Source: Micavibrio_A sp040381535 (GTDB taxonomy: Bacteria; Pseudomonadota; Alphaproteobacteria; Micavibrionales; Micavibrionaceae). From it: a stretch of DNA of 17,143 nucleotides. The notes beneath the pieces were generated by a model. The model was not told where the DNA came from, made no database searches, and worked only from the letters and a program-made list of their open reading frames with translations. Shown here piece after piece: positions 5,727 to 13,954 of the stretch. Each line of letters begins with the position of its first letter. Position 1 is the first letter of the stretch. Made by a program: the position numbers and the translations under genes. The DNA lies in assembly GCA_040381535.1 (NCBI GenBank), contig JBEIHF010000031.1, positions 1 to 17,143 of the forward strand, given 5' to 3'.

Positions 5727-5781
5727 ATTTTAACACTTCCCCAAATTTGAAATTAACTTGTCGTTTGTGCAAGCATGAGGC

Positions 5782-6387
5782 ATGAGTAGAGATGATGCGT
5801 ATGAACGCGACTTCCTGCGTCGAAACGGAAGAACCGAAGAAAAAATTGACCGCGAATTAGAAACACGTGCGCATAACAAACTTCTGCAAAATTCTTTTTT
5901 CGGTGCCACTCTTTTCGGCGGGTTTGTTGCCGCTCTCAATACGCCCATTCACTTCATACAATCTGAAAATCTTATTGAATGGGTCGAAAATAGCGAATTC
6001 CTGCGTTACTTTGCCAACCACGTCAAAGGGGCGGGTCAGGCCATCATGTATACGCAAATGGCCACTATGCTACCCTCCATGCTGGTCAAGGAAAACGTGG
6101 AGAATAAGAGGAGCAATTCTACGGGGATTTTTACATCCGAACCGACGAAAGATTTTTCGGTTATTATGGGCATGAGCTGTATTCTTGGCGGCTATGCATG
6201 GGAGAAAGTGTCTCAGGTTACAAACGTCAATAATGTATTCGACACGCACGATATGGCATGGATCGCCGCTGGGGCCATCGCCACCATCGCTTGGAACAAA
6301 GCCTCGATGGCGTTTGCCAGACAAAAACATCCTCAAGTCTATGCAACCCCCATCGAACCACAGGCACCTCAGCCACCCGCGATGTAA
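5782..6387 (+). CDS. Membrane protein of unknown function
   Basis: A 201-residue protein I do not recognise. The first 35 residues are highly charged (MSRDDAYERDFLRRNGRTEEKIDREL) and suggest a cytoplasmic helix. Probable membrane segments lie at about 37-59, 125-143 and 158-178, and the tail is Pro/Gln-rich (PIEPQAPQPPAM). A weak ribosome binding site (GAGG) is 2-5 bases upstream of the ATG. It is 55 bp downstream of lpxR on the same strand and may be co-transcribed, but no functional link is evident. It ends in TAA. Confidence 0.6.
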   Translation: MSRDDAYERDFLRRNGRTEEKIDRELETRAHNKLLQNSFFGATLFGGFVAALNTPIHFIQSENLIEWVENSEFLRYFANHVKGAGQAIMYTQMATMLPSMLVKENVENKRSNSTGIFTSEPTKDFSVIMGMSCILGGYAWEKVSQVTNVNNVFDTHDMAWIAAGAIATIAWNKASMAFARQKHPQVYATPIEPQAPQPPAM

Positions 6388-6442
6388 CGCCCTTTTCTTG
6401 TCCGATTCATGGTGATAGAATGTCGCCCAAGGAGACATTCGC

Positions 6443-6757
6443 ATGCAATACGACATCATCCATATCGCCGGCAAACCCCATGTTCTCGTGCCCCTGCACG
6501 ATTATACGCAAATGAAAAACGGCGCGGCGAACTCCACGCTTCCAGATGATGTTTTGGCGAAAATTGCTGTCGGCAGACAAAGCCCCATCAAAATCATCCG
6601 CAAACTTCGCGGTATGACGCAGGATGATCTAGCGAATGCCGCAGGATTGTCACGCCCTTACCTCACTGAAATTGAAACGGGCCGCAAGGAAGGATCAATC
6701 CGTTCCTTGAAATCGATTGCGAAAGCCTTGAATGTTCCTTTGGAAAAACTCGCTTAA
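6443..6757 (+). CDS. Xre-family regulator with antitoxin-like N-terminus
   Basis: A 104-residue DNA-binding protein. Residues 1-25 (MQYDIIHIAGKPHVLVPLHD) form a short beta-rich domain like that of many antitoxins and self-regulating Xre proteins. Residues 48-104 are a complete Xre helix-turn-helix: MTQDDLANAAGLSRPYLTEI with the recognition helix at about 69-77. The ribosome binding site AGGAG sits 8 bases upstream. No toxin partner lies on either side: upstream is a membrane protein and downstream the convergent ATPase gene, whose stop codon overlaps (TTAA at 6754-6757). It may be an orphan antitoxin or a stand-alone regulator. Confidence 0.82.
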   Translation: MQYDIIHIAGKPHVLVPLHDYTQMKNGAANSTLPDDVLAKIAVGRQSPIKIIRKLRGMTQDDLANAAGLSRPYLTEIETGRKEGSIRSLKSIAKALNVPLEKLA

Positions 6758-8292
6758 CGTTTAACCATAGAGCCAAGAGCACCGCGCAATATTGAAGTTG
6801 TGGCGTTTCGGACGGCCGCTTTGCCTGCTCTTCCTACCGCACCTTGTCTGCCCCTGCCAAAAAGAGTGTCTGCAAGTGCGCTTCCGATAGAATAAGTCAA
6901 AGACGTTAAAACAGATTTCGCCACTTTTGTTCCTAGCGCGTCCTTTGGCCGCCCCGTTGCTTTTGATGCGGTTTGTGCGGCTTCGGCTTGCTTGGTGGCT
7001 TTTTGCGCTTTGCCTTTGAGCGTTTCATAGGCGCTGTCGCGGTCTTGCGCGGCATCATACTTGGCGCCGACGCCATCTGCCTGCATCGCCATGCGGCGCG
7101 CATCGCCGGAACACGGGCCGACTTTGGATTCCGGCGGGCGGACGAGAATGCGACGCACCATGGAGGGCGCACCACCGCTTTCCAGCGAGGATATCAGCGC
7201 TTCGCCGATACCCAGATCGGAAATCACTTCCTCGACTTTAAAGGCAGGATTGGCACGATATGTCTGCGAAGCCTGCTTGATGAATTTCTGCTGCTGCGGG
7301 GTAAATGCGCGCAGCGCGTGCTGCACACGGTTGCCGAGCTGACCCAGAACGCTGTCCGGAATATCCTGCGGGTTCTGGGTAATAAAGTAAATTCCAACAC
7401 CTTTGGAGCGGATCAGGCGCACAACCTGCTCAATCTTTTCCAGCAGGGATTTGGGTGCGTCGGTGAAGAGCAAATGTGCCTCATCGAAAAAGAACACCAG
7501 CTTGGGTTTCGGCAGATCGCCCGCTTCGGGTAATTCTTCAAACAATTCGGACAAAAGCCAGAGCAGGAACGTTGCGTATAAACGCGGAGATTGCATGAGC
7601 TTGTCGGTGGCGAGGATATTTACATATCCCTTACCATCCATGTCGGTGCGCATAAGGTCCGACAATTCCAGCGCGGGTTCGCCGAAAAACTTGTACGCGC
7701 CTTGTTCTTCAAGTTTTAGCAATTGTCTTTGGATGGTGGCGATGGATGGCTTGCTCACCTGTCCGTATTCCGCCGAAATTTCAGACGCGTTTTCGTGGAT
7801 GGAATTAAGCAGTGCGCGCAGGTCTTTGAGGTCTATCAGGAGAAGGCCTTTTTCATCTGCATGACGGAATGCGATGTTCAAAACACCTTCCTGCGTTTCG
7901 TTGAGTTCCAGCATACGGGCGAGCAAAACAGGCCCGATCTCGGAAATCGTTGTGCGGACAGGATGCCCATTCTCCCCGAACAAATCCCAGAACGTGACGG
8001 AGAATGCCTACGGTTTGAAATCCGCGAAGCCGATTTGTTCATTGCGCTTGACAATGAAATCCTCGCCGCCTGATGGTTGGGCCATGCCGCCGAGATCGCC
8101 TTTCACATCGGCCATGAATACGGGAACGCCATTTTTGGCGAAGCCTTCAGCAAGCGATTGCAAGGTGATGGTTTTGCCGGTGCCAGTGGCGCCCGCTATC
8201 AAACCGTGGCGGTTCGCGTACTTTAAAGGAAAGGTTTGGCGAAACGAATTGTTGCCCGTTTCCGCGCCGATAAAAATATCAGACATATCCAT
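6754..8292 (-). pseudogene. HerA/YjgR-type ATPase (DUF853) with in-frame TAG
   Basis: A 512-codon gene for a DUF853 (YjgR-like) P-loop ATPase of the HerA/FtsK group, interrupted by a single TAG at codon 95 (8008-8010). Before it stand the Walker A motif GATGTGKT (34-41) and DVKGDLGG; after it the same frame continues AFSVTFWDLFGENGHPVR, a stretch well known in the family, then Walker B LVFFFDEAH (about 265-273), ITQNPQDIP and the family end including GRGRQGAVGRAG. All motifs, the total length and the terminal TAA are intact, so this is one base change, a suppressed stop or a sequence error, not an old wreck. The start (8292 or 8286) has no Shine-Dalgarno and lies 9 bp after the upstream gene, suggesting coupled translation. 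The role of the family is not well defined. Confidence 0.85.
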
Positions 8293-8301
8293 GGAGAGGA
8301 A

Positions 8302-8577
8302 TTATGCCTCAGTATCGACGTTGTTTCCAGCGGTCTCGGATTTGATGCTTTCGGAGACGAGGTAGTCGTACTTTGAACGCAACGCCTTGATGATCGTGAC
8401 GTTGTAAACTTCCTGATTTTCAGAAGCGGTATATAGCTGGTTGAACAGCGCAGGGCCATTATTGTAGAAGCTCTCGAGGGATTGGCGTGAAGATGCGGAC
8501 AGACCTATCCGCCCATAACCGGCGGTCAGGTTTTGAAATGCGGCGCGTCCTGCGCTCAATAGGCTCGAGGCATCCAT
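8302..8577 (-). CDS. Unknown 91-residue protein, first gene of the ATPase operon
   Basis: A 91-residue soluble protein of unknown family, with alternating helical segments (MDASSLLSAGRAAFQNL, a Ser-rich stretch at about 26-35, then ALFNQLYTASENQEVYN and an acidic tail). No signal peptide, membrane segment or catalytic motif is seen. A TATAAT box ends 7 bases before its ATG and no Shine-Dalgarno is present, so the mRNA is probably leaderless. It is followed after 9 bp by the DUF853 ATPase gene, and the two likely form an operon; a small partner of the ATPase is a fair guess. Confidence 0.65.
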   Translation of the reverse strand: MDASSLLSAGRAAFQNLTAGYGRIGLSASSRQSLESFYNNGPALFNQLYTASENQEVYNVTIIKALRSKYDYLVSESIKSETAGNNVDTEA

Positions 8578-8583
8578 AAGGGC

Positions 8584-8613
8584 ATTATACCGCGTTAAAG
8601 GTTAATTTCGCAA
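8584..8613 (-). promoter_or_regulatory. Promoter giving a leaderless mRNA
   Basis: On the minus strand TTGCGA (8608-8613) is 18 bases before a perfect TATAAT (8584-8589). The usual start, 6 to 8 bases further on, falls at or next to the A of the ATG at 8577. The upstream region also has AAAGGTTAA twice, 20 bp apart (8597-8605 and 8617-8625). Confidence 0.55.
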
Positions 8614-8621
8614 GCCAAAGG

Positions 8622-9440
8622 TTAACAAAGCGACCGGTCATGGAGAATGGCGGGTATGGAAGAACGGGCCTTTTCCACAGCATCCAAGTCCAGTTCTGTA
8701 CACGCGAAACCAGCGCTATCATTCTGTATTTCCTGTAATATTTCACCCCATGGGGATATAATCATGGAATGTCCGTAGGTGCGCTTGCCCCCGTCGTGGG
8801 TGCCTACCTGCGCGGCTGCCAGAACAAAGGCCCCGCTTTCGATGGCACGGGCCCTTAAGAGCACCTCCCAATGCGCCTGCCCCGTGGACATGGTAAAGGC
8901 GGCGGGGATAGTGATGATCTGAGCACCGTCCCTGGCAAGGCGTCTGTAGATATGCGGGAAGCGCAAGTCATAACAAACCGATAGACCGATTTTAAGCCCG
9001 TCCGCCTCGCCCATCACGATTTTATCACCAGCCTTGTTGGAATCGCTTTCGCGGTATTTATCGCCGTTGGGCAAATCTACATCGAACATATGCATTTTGT
9101 CGTACTTAGCTTTAATCGATCCGCCCTTGGAAAAAAGATAGGAACGGTTGAACAACTTGTCATCATCCGAACGCACGGACGCCAAAGATCCCAGAACAAT
9201 GGTAACGCCGAGTTCTTTTGCTAGTATGGAAAAAAACGGTAAGGCAGGGTGATCCTCTTCCTTGTAAGACTGCGCCCATTTATCTTCTTGCTTGGCCGCC
9301 ATGCGGCATGTGTTTTCAGGCGTTACAATGAGCGTCGCGCCTTCTTTCGCCGCAGCGCGTATTATGGCTTGCACGGCACGCAGGTTATCCTCGATCACGG
9401 GGCCTGCATTGGTCTGAATAACGGCGGCTTTGATTTTCAT
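8622..9440 (-). CDS. Nitrilase-family carbon-nitrogen hydrolase (Nit-type amidase)
   Basis: A 272-residue cytoplasmic amidase of the nitrilase superfamily, closest in pattern to the Nit1/Nit2 group that hydrolyses deaminated glutathione or omega-amides. The catalytic triad is complete: Glu42 in TPENTCRM, Lys115 in YDKMHMFD, Cys156 in SVCYDLRFP. The family stretch RARAIESGAFVLAAAQ and the GHSMIISPWGE motif follow. Length is normal. Its ATG overlaps the stop of grxC by four bases (ATGA), so translation is coupled. The pairing of grxC with a nitrilase gene is common in this class and fits a role in glutathione metabolite repair. Confidence 0.9.
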   Translation of the reverse strand: MKIKAAVIQTNAGPVIEDNLRAVQAIIRAAAKEGATLIVTPENTCRMAAKQEDKWAQSYKEEDHPALPFFSILAKELGVTIVLGSLASVRSDDDKLFNRSYLFSKGGSIKAKYDKMHMFDVDLPNGDKYRESDSNKAGDKIVMGEADGLKIGLSVCYDLRFPHIYRRLARDGAQIITIPAAFTMSTGQAHWEVLLRARAIESGAFVLAAAQVGTHDGGKRTYGHSMIISPWGEILQEIQNDSAGFACTELDLDAVEKARSSIPAILHDRSLC

Positions 9441-9691
9441 ATGAGGAGCTTGTCCAACTCACCGTTTTCTTCGAGTGCGTAAAGATCATCGTACCCACCT
9501 ACGGCTTTGCCCTTGATAAAAATTTGCGGGACGGTGCGGCGGCCTTCACTGCGGGCAACCAGATCGTCACGCGCCTTATCATCACCCGTTACGTCCACCT
9601 CGACATAATCGACATCCTTAACGTCCAAAAGCCGTTTGGCCTTGACGCAATAAGGGCAGGTTTTGATCGTGTAAATTTCAACGCTAGCCAT
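9437..9691 (-). CDS. grxC: Glutaredoxin 3
   Basis: An 84-residue dithiol glutaredoxin that reduces disulfides with glutathione. The active site CPYC is at 12-15, the cis-Pro motif TVPQIF at about 53-58, and the glutathione-binding GGYDDLYAL at about 64-72. A ribosome binding site (AAGGA) lies about 9 bases before the ATG. It is the first gene of a pair with the nitrilase, with which it overlaps by four bases, and starts 45 bp from the divergent monooxygenase gene. In related genomes comF usually precedes this pair; here only comF remains survive beyond the monooxygenase gene. Confidence 0.93.
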   Translation of the reverse strand: MASVEIYTIKTCPYCVKAKRLLDVKDVDYVEVDVTGDDKARDDLVARSEGRRTVPQIFIKGKAVGGYDDLYALEENGELDKLLI

Positions 9692-9736
9692 GGTTTTTCT
9701 TCCTTCTAACTTTAAATATCATTATAGATAGTTATT

Positions 9737-10963
9737 ATGCCAGAACAACTTATCAATACCGATGTGATTATCTCGGGCGCAGGCCCCGCAGGGCTTACTC
9801 TCTCGCTGCTTCTGGCGCGGACCGGATTTTCTGTTGTATTGATAGACCCCGAAGCGCCCAAAAATGACGACAAGCCCTCAGGCCGTACCGCCGCACTTTT
9901 GAATTCCTCGATCAATGTTTTGAAAACCGCGGACATTTGGGGAAAAGTGCAATTGATCGGCACGCCGCTCAAAATCATGAAAATTATCGATGACTCGGCT
10001 GGGATGGAAAATCAGATCGCCGTTTCATTCGAAGCATCCGATGTCGGGTTCGATGCATTCGGATACAACATCCCCAATTCCCAATTGAAAAATGCCTTGC
10101 TCGAAAAAGTCTGCTCCGTGAAAAACCTTACTCACCTCTGCCCTTCCAAACTTGCGGGCTATGAGATTAACGGTGCGCGGATTGTTGCAAAAACCGAAGA
10201 CGGAAAAAAAATATCCGCCTCCATCATCATCGGCACGGACGGGCGCAATTCTATGGTCCGTAAAGTGGCAGGGCTAGATTCCACAATACGCGATTACGGA
10301 CAGATGGCGATGACATGCCTTATCTCCCACACCAAACCGCATAATTTTACCTCAACCGAACTGCACCGTTCGGGCGGTCCGTTCACATTCGTGCCGATGC
10401 CGGACAACCAATCCTCCGTCGTCTGGATAGAAAAAACCGACGATGCAAAACGCTATCTTGCCATGAAACGTCCTGAATACGAGATAGCGATTCAGGACCG
10501 TACCTGCGGATTTCTGGGAACGGTCAAACTGGAATCCAATCCCGAAAGTTGGCCGCTGATGTTCCTTGATACGAAAAAAATCATTGGCGAGCGTGCGGCC
10601 CTCGCTGCGGAGGCCGCGCATGTGATGTCCCCTATCGGCGCGCAGGGATTAAATTTATCCTTGCGCGATGTGGCAACGCTCGCCGAAGTTCTGACCGATG
10701 CCGTACGCCTCGGAGAAGACATTGGCTCCAAATCGGTGCTCGCACGCTATGAACGCCGCCGTATGATCGATATCAAATCCCATGTGATCGGCATCGATGG
10801 ATTAAACCGCGCGGTTGCAAACGACAAAAGTTTTATAAATGATCTGCGCCGTTTGGGATTAAACGGATTGAAAAACGTTCCCGCGCTCAAAAATTTCGCC
10901 ATGACACAAGGATTGGTGCCTTCCATGGATGAAGGCCGCATCCTTACAACCGCCACGCTTTAG
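9737..10963 (+). CDS. UbiH-family FAD-dependent monooxygenase
   Basis: A 408-residue flavoprotein of the UbiH/UbiF/VisC family, which hydroxylates the ring of ubiquinone precursors. Motifs: the dinucleotide-binding GAGPAG (14-19) with Asp37 after the second strand; Arg50 in SGRTAALLNSS; GTDGRNSMVRK at 166-176; and the FAD ribityl-binding motif near 291-307, which reads AEAAHVMSPIGAQGLNLSL. The usual GDAAH is AEAAH here, keeping an acidic residue but losing the glycine. No Shine-Dalgarno precedes the ATG, and a TATAGA ends 8 bases before it, so the mRNA may be leaderless. It ends in TAG, which argues that TAG is a normal stop here. The position hydroxylated (UbiH, UbiF, UbiL type) cannot be told. 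It separates grxC from comF remains. Confidence 0.85.
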   Translation: MPEQLINTDVIISGAGPAGLTLSLLLARTGFSVVLIDPEAPKNDDKPSGRTAALLNSSINVLKTADIWGKVQLIGTPLKIMKIIDDSAGMENQIAVSFEASDVGFDAFGYNIPNSQLKNALLEKVCSVKNLTHLCPSKLAGYEINGARIVAKTEDGKKISASIIIGTDGRNSMVRKVAGLDSTIRDYGQMAMTCLISHTKPHNFTSTELHRSGGPFTFVPMPDNQSSVVWIEKTDDAKRYLAMKRPEYEIAIQDRTCGFLGTVKLESNPESWPLMFLDTKKIIGERAALAAEAAHVMSPIGAQGLNLSLRDVATLAEVLTDAVRLGEDIGSKSVLARYERRRMIDIKSHVIGIDGLNRAVANDKSFINDLRRLGLNGLKNVPALKNFAMTQGLVPSMDEGRILTTATL

Positions 10964-11196
10964 AATTTTTCAGGACACACCACACGCACCAGCGTCAAAG
11001 CATGCACTTCCGCCGCGCACGCCGCTTTCAGATGCCCCTGCGTTGACGTTGGGCGCTTGCGCAGCAAAGCATCTGCAACAAAATTGATCTTCATTTCGCG
11101 CGCAATTGCGCGACTCCTCAATACCGCTTGATTGTAACGGCGGTGGAGCAATCTCCATCTGTGCAATGGCACGGGTATAATCACATCCGTCCCCAT
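10960..11196 (-). pseudogene. comF: comF remnant, C-terminal part (inverted relative to the rest)
   Basis: On the minus strand this frame reads MGTDVIIPVPLHRWRLLHRRYNQ followed by RPTSTQGHLKAA, the phosphoribosyltransferase-like core of ComF, a competence protein that helps DNA uptake. The expected continuation, the phosphoribosyl-binding LLVDDV-TTGAT segment, is missing because the frame runs out at the 3' end of the monooxygenase gene. A TGA stands just upstream of the ATG. The piece of ComF that should come before lies on the opposite strand (11193-11310). The gene is thus broken and cannot make an active ComF. Confidence 0.8.
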
Positions 11197-11310
11197 TCAA
11201 AATCGCACGTTCCGCGCTGGTTTATAACGACGCTTCCCGTGATCATGCCTTACGAATCCACAATTACCCCGCTGATCGGGCAACGCGGCGGGCAGATCGC
11301 CACAAACAAG
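11193..11310 (+). pseudogene. comF: comF remnant, middle part, opposite strand
   Basis: On the plus strand this frame reads PFKIARSALVYNDASRD, the segment of ComF that normally lies between its zinc-finger region and the IPVPLHRWR core. It points away from the core piece, and the two meet at about 11193-11196. An inversion with a breakpoint here explains this best. Similarity fades after about 40 residues (HALRIHNYPADRA) and no zinc-finger Cys motifs are visible. Confidence 0.65.
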
Positions 11311-11381
11311 GATTTGAAATAATATATCCTTGGAAGTATATGAAATAAAATAATAAAAGGCTATTACGCTGCACCCCAGTT

Positions 11382-11451
11382 TTTACAAATTTTCTTTACT
11401 TTTTTTATAAAGATCACTAGAACCAGAACTATCGGCGGGAATGTATATAAT
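11382..11451 (+). promoter_or_regulatory. Candidate promoters of the methyltransferase operon
   Basis: Two -10 boxes precede the operon. TTTACA (11382-11387) lies 18 bases before TATAAA (11406-11411), a good match. Further on, a perfect TATAAT (11446-11451) with TG two bases upstream has no clear -35 box. Either would give a leader of 45 to 85 bases before the ATG at 11504. The AT-rich stretch 11311-11503 shows no gene. Confidence 0.45.
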
Positions 11452-11503
11452 GATAAGCGATCTTTAAATCGCACGCCTGACCCTGAACAGCTAAGCGGTA
11501 TCG

Positions 11504-13951
11504 ATGGGCCAGACTTTAAAAAACCAAATCAGAATAATCAGCGGTCCCGACAGCGGCTCGCCTCCCGCCGTTCAGCCCCACGAAGATTTAAAAACCGTCG
11601 AAGAAGCCATCGCCGAATACAAGGCGCTTTTGAATTCTGTTCCCGAGGCCGTCATACGCAAGGCGTGGTTCACCATGTCGCACCTCGTCCTGCCGCCGGG
11701 ATCAAAGATCGTGGATATGGGGTCTTCCGACGGTTCCATGATTTTTGCGATGGCCGTCATGAACGCCGATTACAATTTCATCGGCATAGATCAGGACCGC
11801 CATTTGATCCGCCAGTCGCGGGATTTGTACAAACTCAAGAATCTTGAATTCAGCTGCGGCAACATGATGGATGAAGACATCCTTCCCGAAGCGTCAGTCG
11901 ATGCCATCATCCACTCTTTCGTACAGCATGAAATCTACACGCAAACGGCTTGCAACGAGCGAATCGTTCAGAACATGGTCGAAAACCATTTCCGTTTTCT
12001 GAAACCTGAAGGGCTTTTGTTCATCCGTGAATTCTCGCTTAAAGAAACCGCCTATGTCCTGCTCGAATTCCCCGATGAAACCGTTAAAAAAGGTGAAGGC
12101 GTTTTCGGTCTTTCCGAACCAGAGCTTTTGATCCAGTACTCGGAAAAAGCCCGCCCCCGCGAGGATGACTCCCATCGCGGATTTTATCTGGAAGAATTGC
12201 CCCCGCGCTTTCCGCAGACGCGTTTGTTCCGACTGCCCTATAAATGGGCGTATGAATTTTTGCTCCGCAAAGATGATCGCGAATATTGGGAAGAAGAGCT
12301 GCACAAGGAATATGCATTTTTGACCGAGCGCGACATGCGCCGCATGCTGAAAGCCATTGATGCCCGCCTGCTCTATTCCGCCCCGAACTGGGACCAGCAG
12401 ATCGTGAAAGCACGGTTCGAGAAAAAATTCAAAATGTTCGACGAAACCGGAAACCCGATGGGTAATCCGCCGACCAGCTTCGTTACGCTCGCGCAAAAGG
12501 TTGGTGAACGCAGATCGTTGATCTTGTCGGAACGCAAACCTTCGCGCACGCCCACGAAAAACCTGCGCATTACCGCGATGCGCGATGACACGAACGGGCG
12601 CATTCAGGATGTTGTCTGCCGGGATCAGGAAATCGTTGAACTGGTCCCGTACCGTATCGACAACAACAAGCTTTTCATCTTTATCCATGACGGTCTACCA
12701 CGCGCGCTCGTGAATACCGTGCCGCGCCACGGCCCGAATATAGACGGCAAACGCTGGTCGGGCCACATGACAGAGGCCATTTCCATCCCGTTAGAAGTAT
12801 TCAACGCCATCAAACCGGGCGATACCAAATCCACTTTTAATTTCGCCAAGGATTTTCTGGGCCTCAGAATTACACCCGGCAGGGATATCGAAGACGGGCC
12901 CGGCTTCTACCCCGCACCCGACCACATCGATGAACGCATCCAAACAAAATATCTGCAGGTGCAGGCACCCGAAGGCCCGATAACGCCGCGCCATATCTTG
13001 TCCGAGATCAGCGGTTTTTCCACACAAGGAAAAATCCGCGAAGTGGACGCCCAACGTATTTTGAACGCCATCGGCGTCGGATTGATACCCAGCAGTCGTT
13101 TGGAAATTCAAATCCTCGCCTTGTACGAAAAGCTGGACATGCCTTATGAGGCATGGGCCGACTGCCCGCTCTCGATTAAAACAGAGGAGCCCGAAGTCAC
13201 GACGCGCATGCAGGAACTTGTCGATAAAATGGCGCAACACGATCACCGCTTCCGCGAAATCCGCGGCACGGGCGGACAAATACGCACATCCCATTCCATT
13301 TTCGTGGATGAAGGACAGATCAAGGGCGGCATCACGGGCCTTGCATCACGTGAAATAGAATTCATGCTGCAAGAAGACAAATCCCAGAACACAGCCGTTA
13401 TCCTGCCGCTTACGCGCGGGCTCAACGGCGAAGTCATGGCCGGTATTATCGAAGATTATCTGCCTGTGCCGCAACGGTATCAGGGCAACGGTTATATCAT
13501 CAGCTGCCCGAGCTTCACGCTGCCCAAGGAAATCACGAATTTCGAACTGGCTCGAAAATACATAGCCGAAAAATTCGAAGTGAATATCGATTGCGTGTCC
13601 CGCATGGGCGAAAGCTATTTCTCCCATATCGGTATTACGCCTCAGCGCATCTATCCCTTTGCCGTTTCTACGGCGGGCACAAAAGGATGGCGCAAAGTCG
13701 GACGGGGCCACGGCACAACATCCTACACGCCACTCAAGAATGTCTGGAAGCTTTTGTATAGCGACACCTATGACAGTTTTATGAAGATTGCGGCCTATGC
13801 AATGAAGGCGACAACGGGTTCGAACTCCGATCTTTCACCATCCGCTTCTTTCGAGCGTAAACTGGCCGATATCAAGGCCATGCCCATCGGCATGAAATCC
13901 AGCGGGATTTCCTACATCGCCCCAGCAAACACTTTCGACAAGGATCATTAA
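11504..13951 (+). CDS. Methyltransferase fused to two Nudix-like regions
   Basis: An 815-residue cytoplasmic protein. Residues about 45-180 are a class I SAM-dependent methyltransferase: motif I KIVDMGSSDGS (68-78), GIDQDRH with Asp96 after strand 2, GNMMDED (119-125), and LKPEGLLFIREFS after strand 4. Residues 200-345 are charged and mostly helical. Two regions then look like Nudix folds: about 355-490, ending in GFYPAPDHIDERIQTKYL, and about 585-725 (NTAVILPLTRG to SHIGITPQRIYPFAVS). Both end in the segment typical of ADP-sugar-type Nudix enzymes, but neither shows the GX5EX7REUXEEXGU Nudix box; the second has only ELARKYIAEKF there. They may be non-catalytic binding domains. The Nudix call is my inference from pattern. 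The gene heads an operon with an NDUFAF5-like methyltransferase 3 bp downstream. Substrate unknown. The ribosome binding site is weak. Confidence 0.75.
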   Translation: MGQTLKNQIRIISGPDSGSPPAVQPHEDLKTVEEAIAEYKALLNSVPEAVIRKAWFTMSHLVLPPGSKIVDMGSSDGSMIFAMAVMNADYNFIGIDQDRHLIRQSRDLYKLKNLEFSCGNMMDEDILPEASVDAIIHSFVQHEIYTQTACNERIVQNMVENHFRFLKPEGLLFIREFSLKETAYVLLEFPDETVKKGEGVFGLSEPELLIQYSEKARPREDDSHRGFYLEELPPRFPQTRLFRLPYKWAYEFLLRKDDREYWEEELHKEYAFLTERDMRRMLKAIDARLLYSAPNWDQQIVKARFEKKFKMFDETGNPMGNPPTSFVTLAQKVGERRSLILSERKPSRTPTKNLRITAMRDDTNGRIQDVVCRDQEIVELVPYRIDNNKLFIFIHDGLPRALVNTVPRHGPNIDGKRWSGHMTEAISIPLEVFNAIKPGDTKSTFNFAKDFLGLRITPGRDIEDGPGFYPAPDHIDERIQTKYLQVQAPEGPITPRHILSEISGFSTQGKIREVDAQRILNAIGVGLIPSSRLEIQILALYEKLDMPYEAWADCPLSIKTEEPEVTTRMQELVDKMAQHDHRFREIRGTGGQIRTSHSIFVDEGQIKGGITGLASREIEFMLQEDKSQNTAVILPLTRGLNGEVMAGIIEDYLPVPQRYQGNGYIISCPSFTLPKEITNFELARKYIAEKFEVNIDCVSRMGESYFSHIGITPQRIYPFAVSTAGTKGWRKVGRGHGTTSYTPLKNVWKLLYSDTYDSFMKIAAYAMKATTGSNSDLSPSASFERKLADIKAMPIGMKSSGISYIAPANTFDKDH

Positions 13952-13954
13952 GCC

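Noticed and set aside
6973..7533. 186-residue frame opposite the DUF853 ATPase
   Set aside because: The opposite strand encodes clear ATPase motifs, so this is a shadow frame.
6754..8292. Global reassignment of TAG to an amino acid
   Set aside because: The UbiH-type gene ends at TAG where its family normally ends, and reading on would add an unrelated tail; the two internal TAG codons are better explained by mutation, error or local suppression.
10970..11200. 76-residue second minus-strand frame over the comF remnant
   Set aside because: It is a shifted reading of the same DNA; only the other frame carries ComF motifs.
11894..12688. 264-residue frame opposite the large methyltransferase gene
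   Set aside because: It is long but antisense to a gene with clear methyltransferase motifs and has no start signal; its length follows from the codon bias of the real gene.
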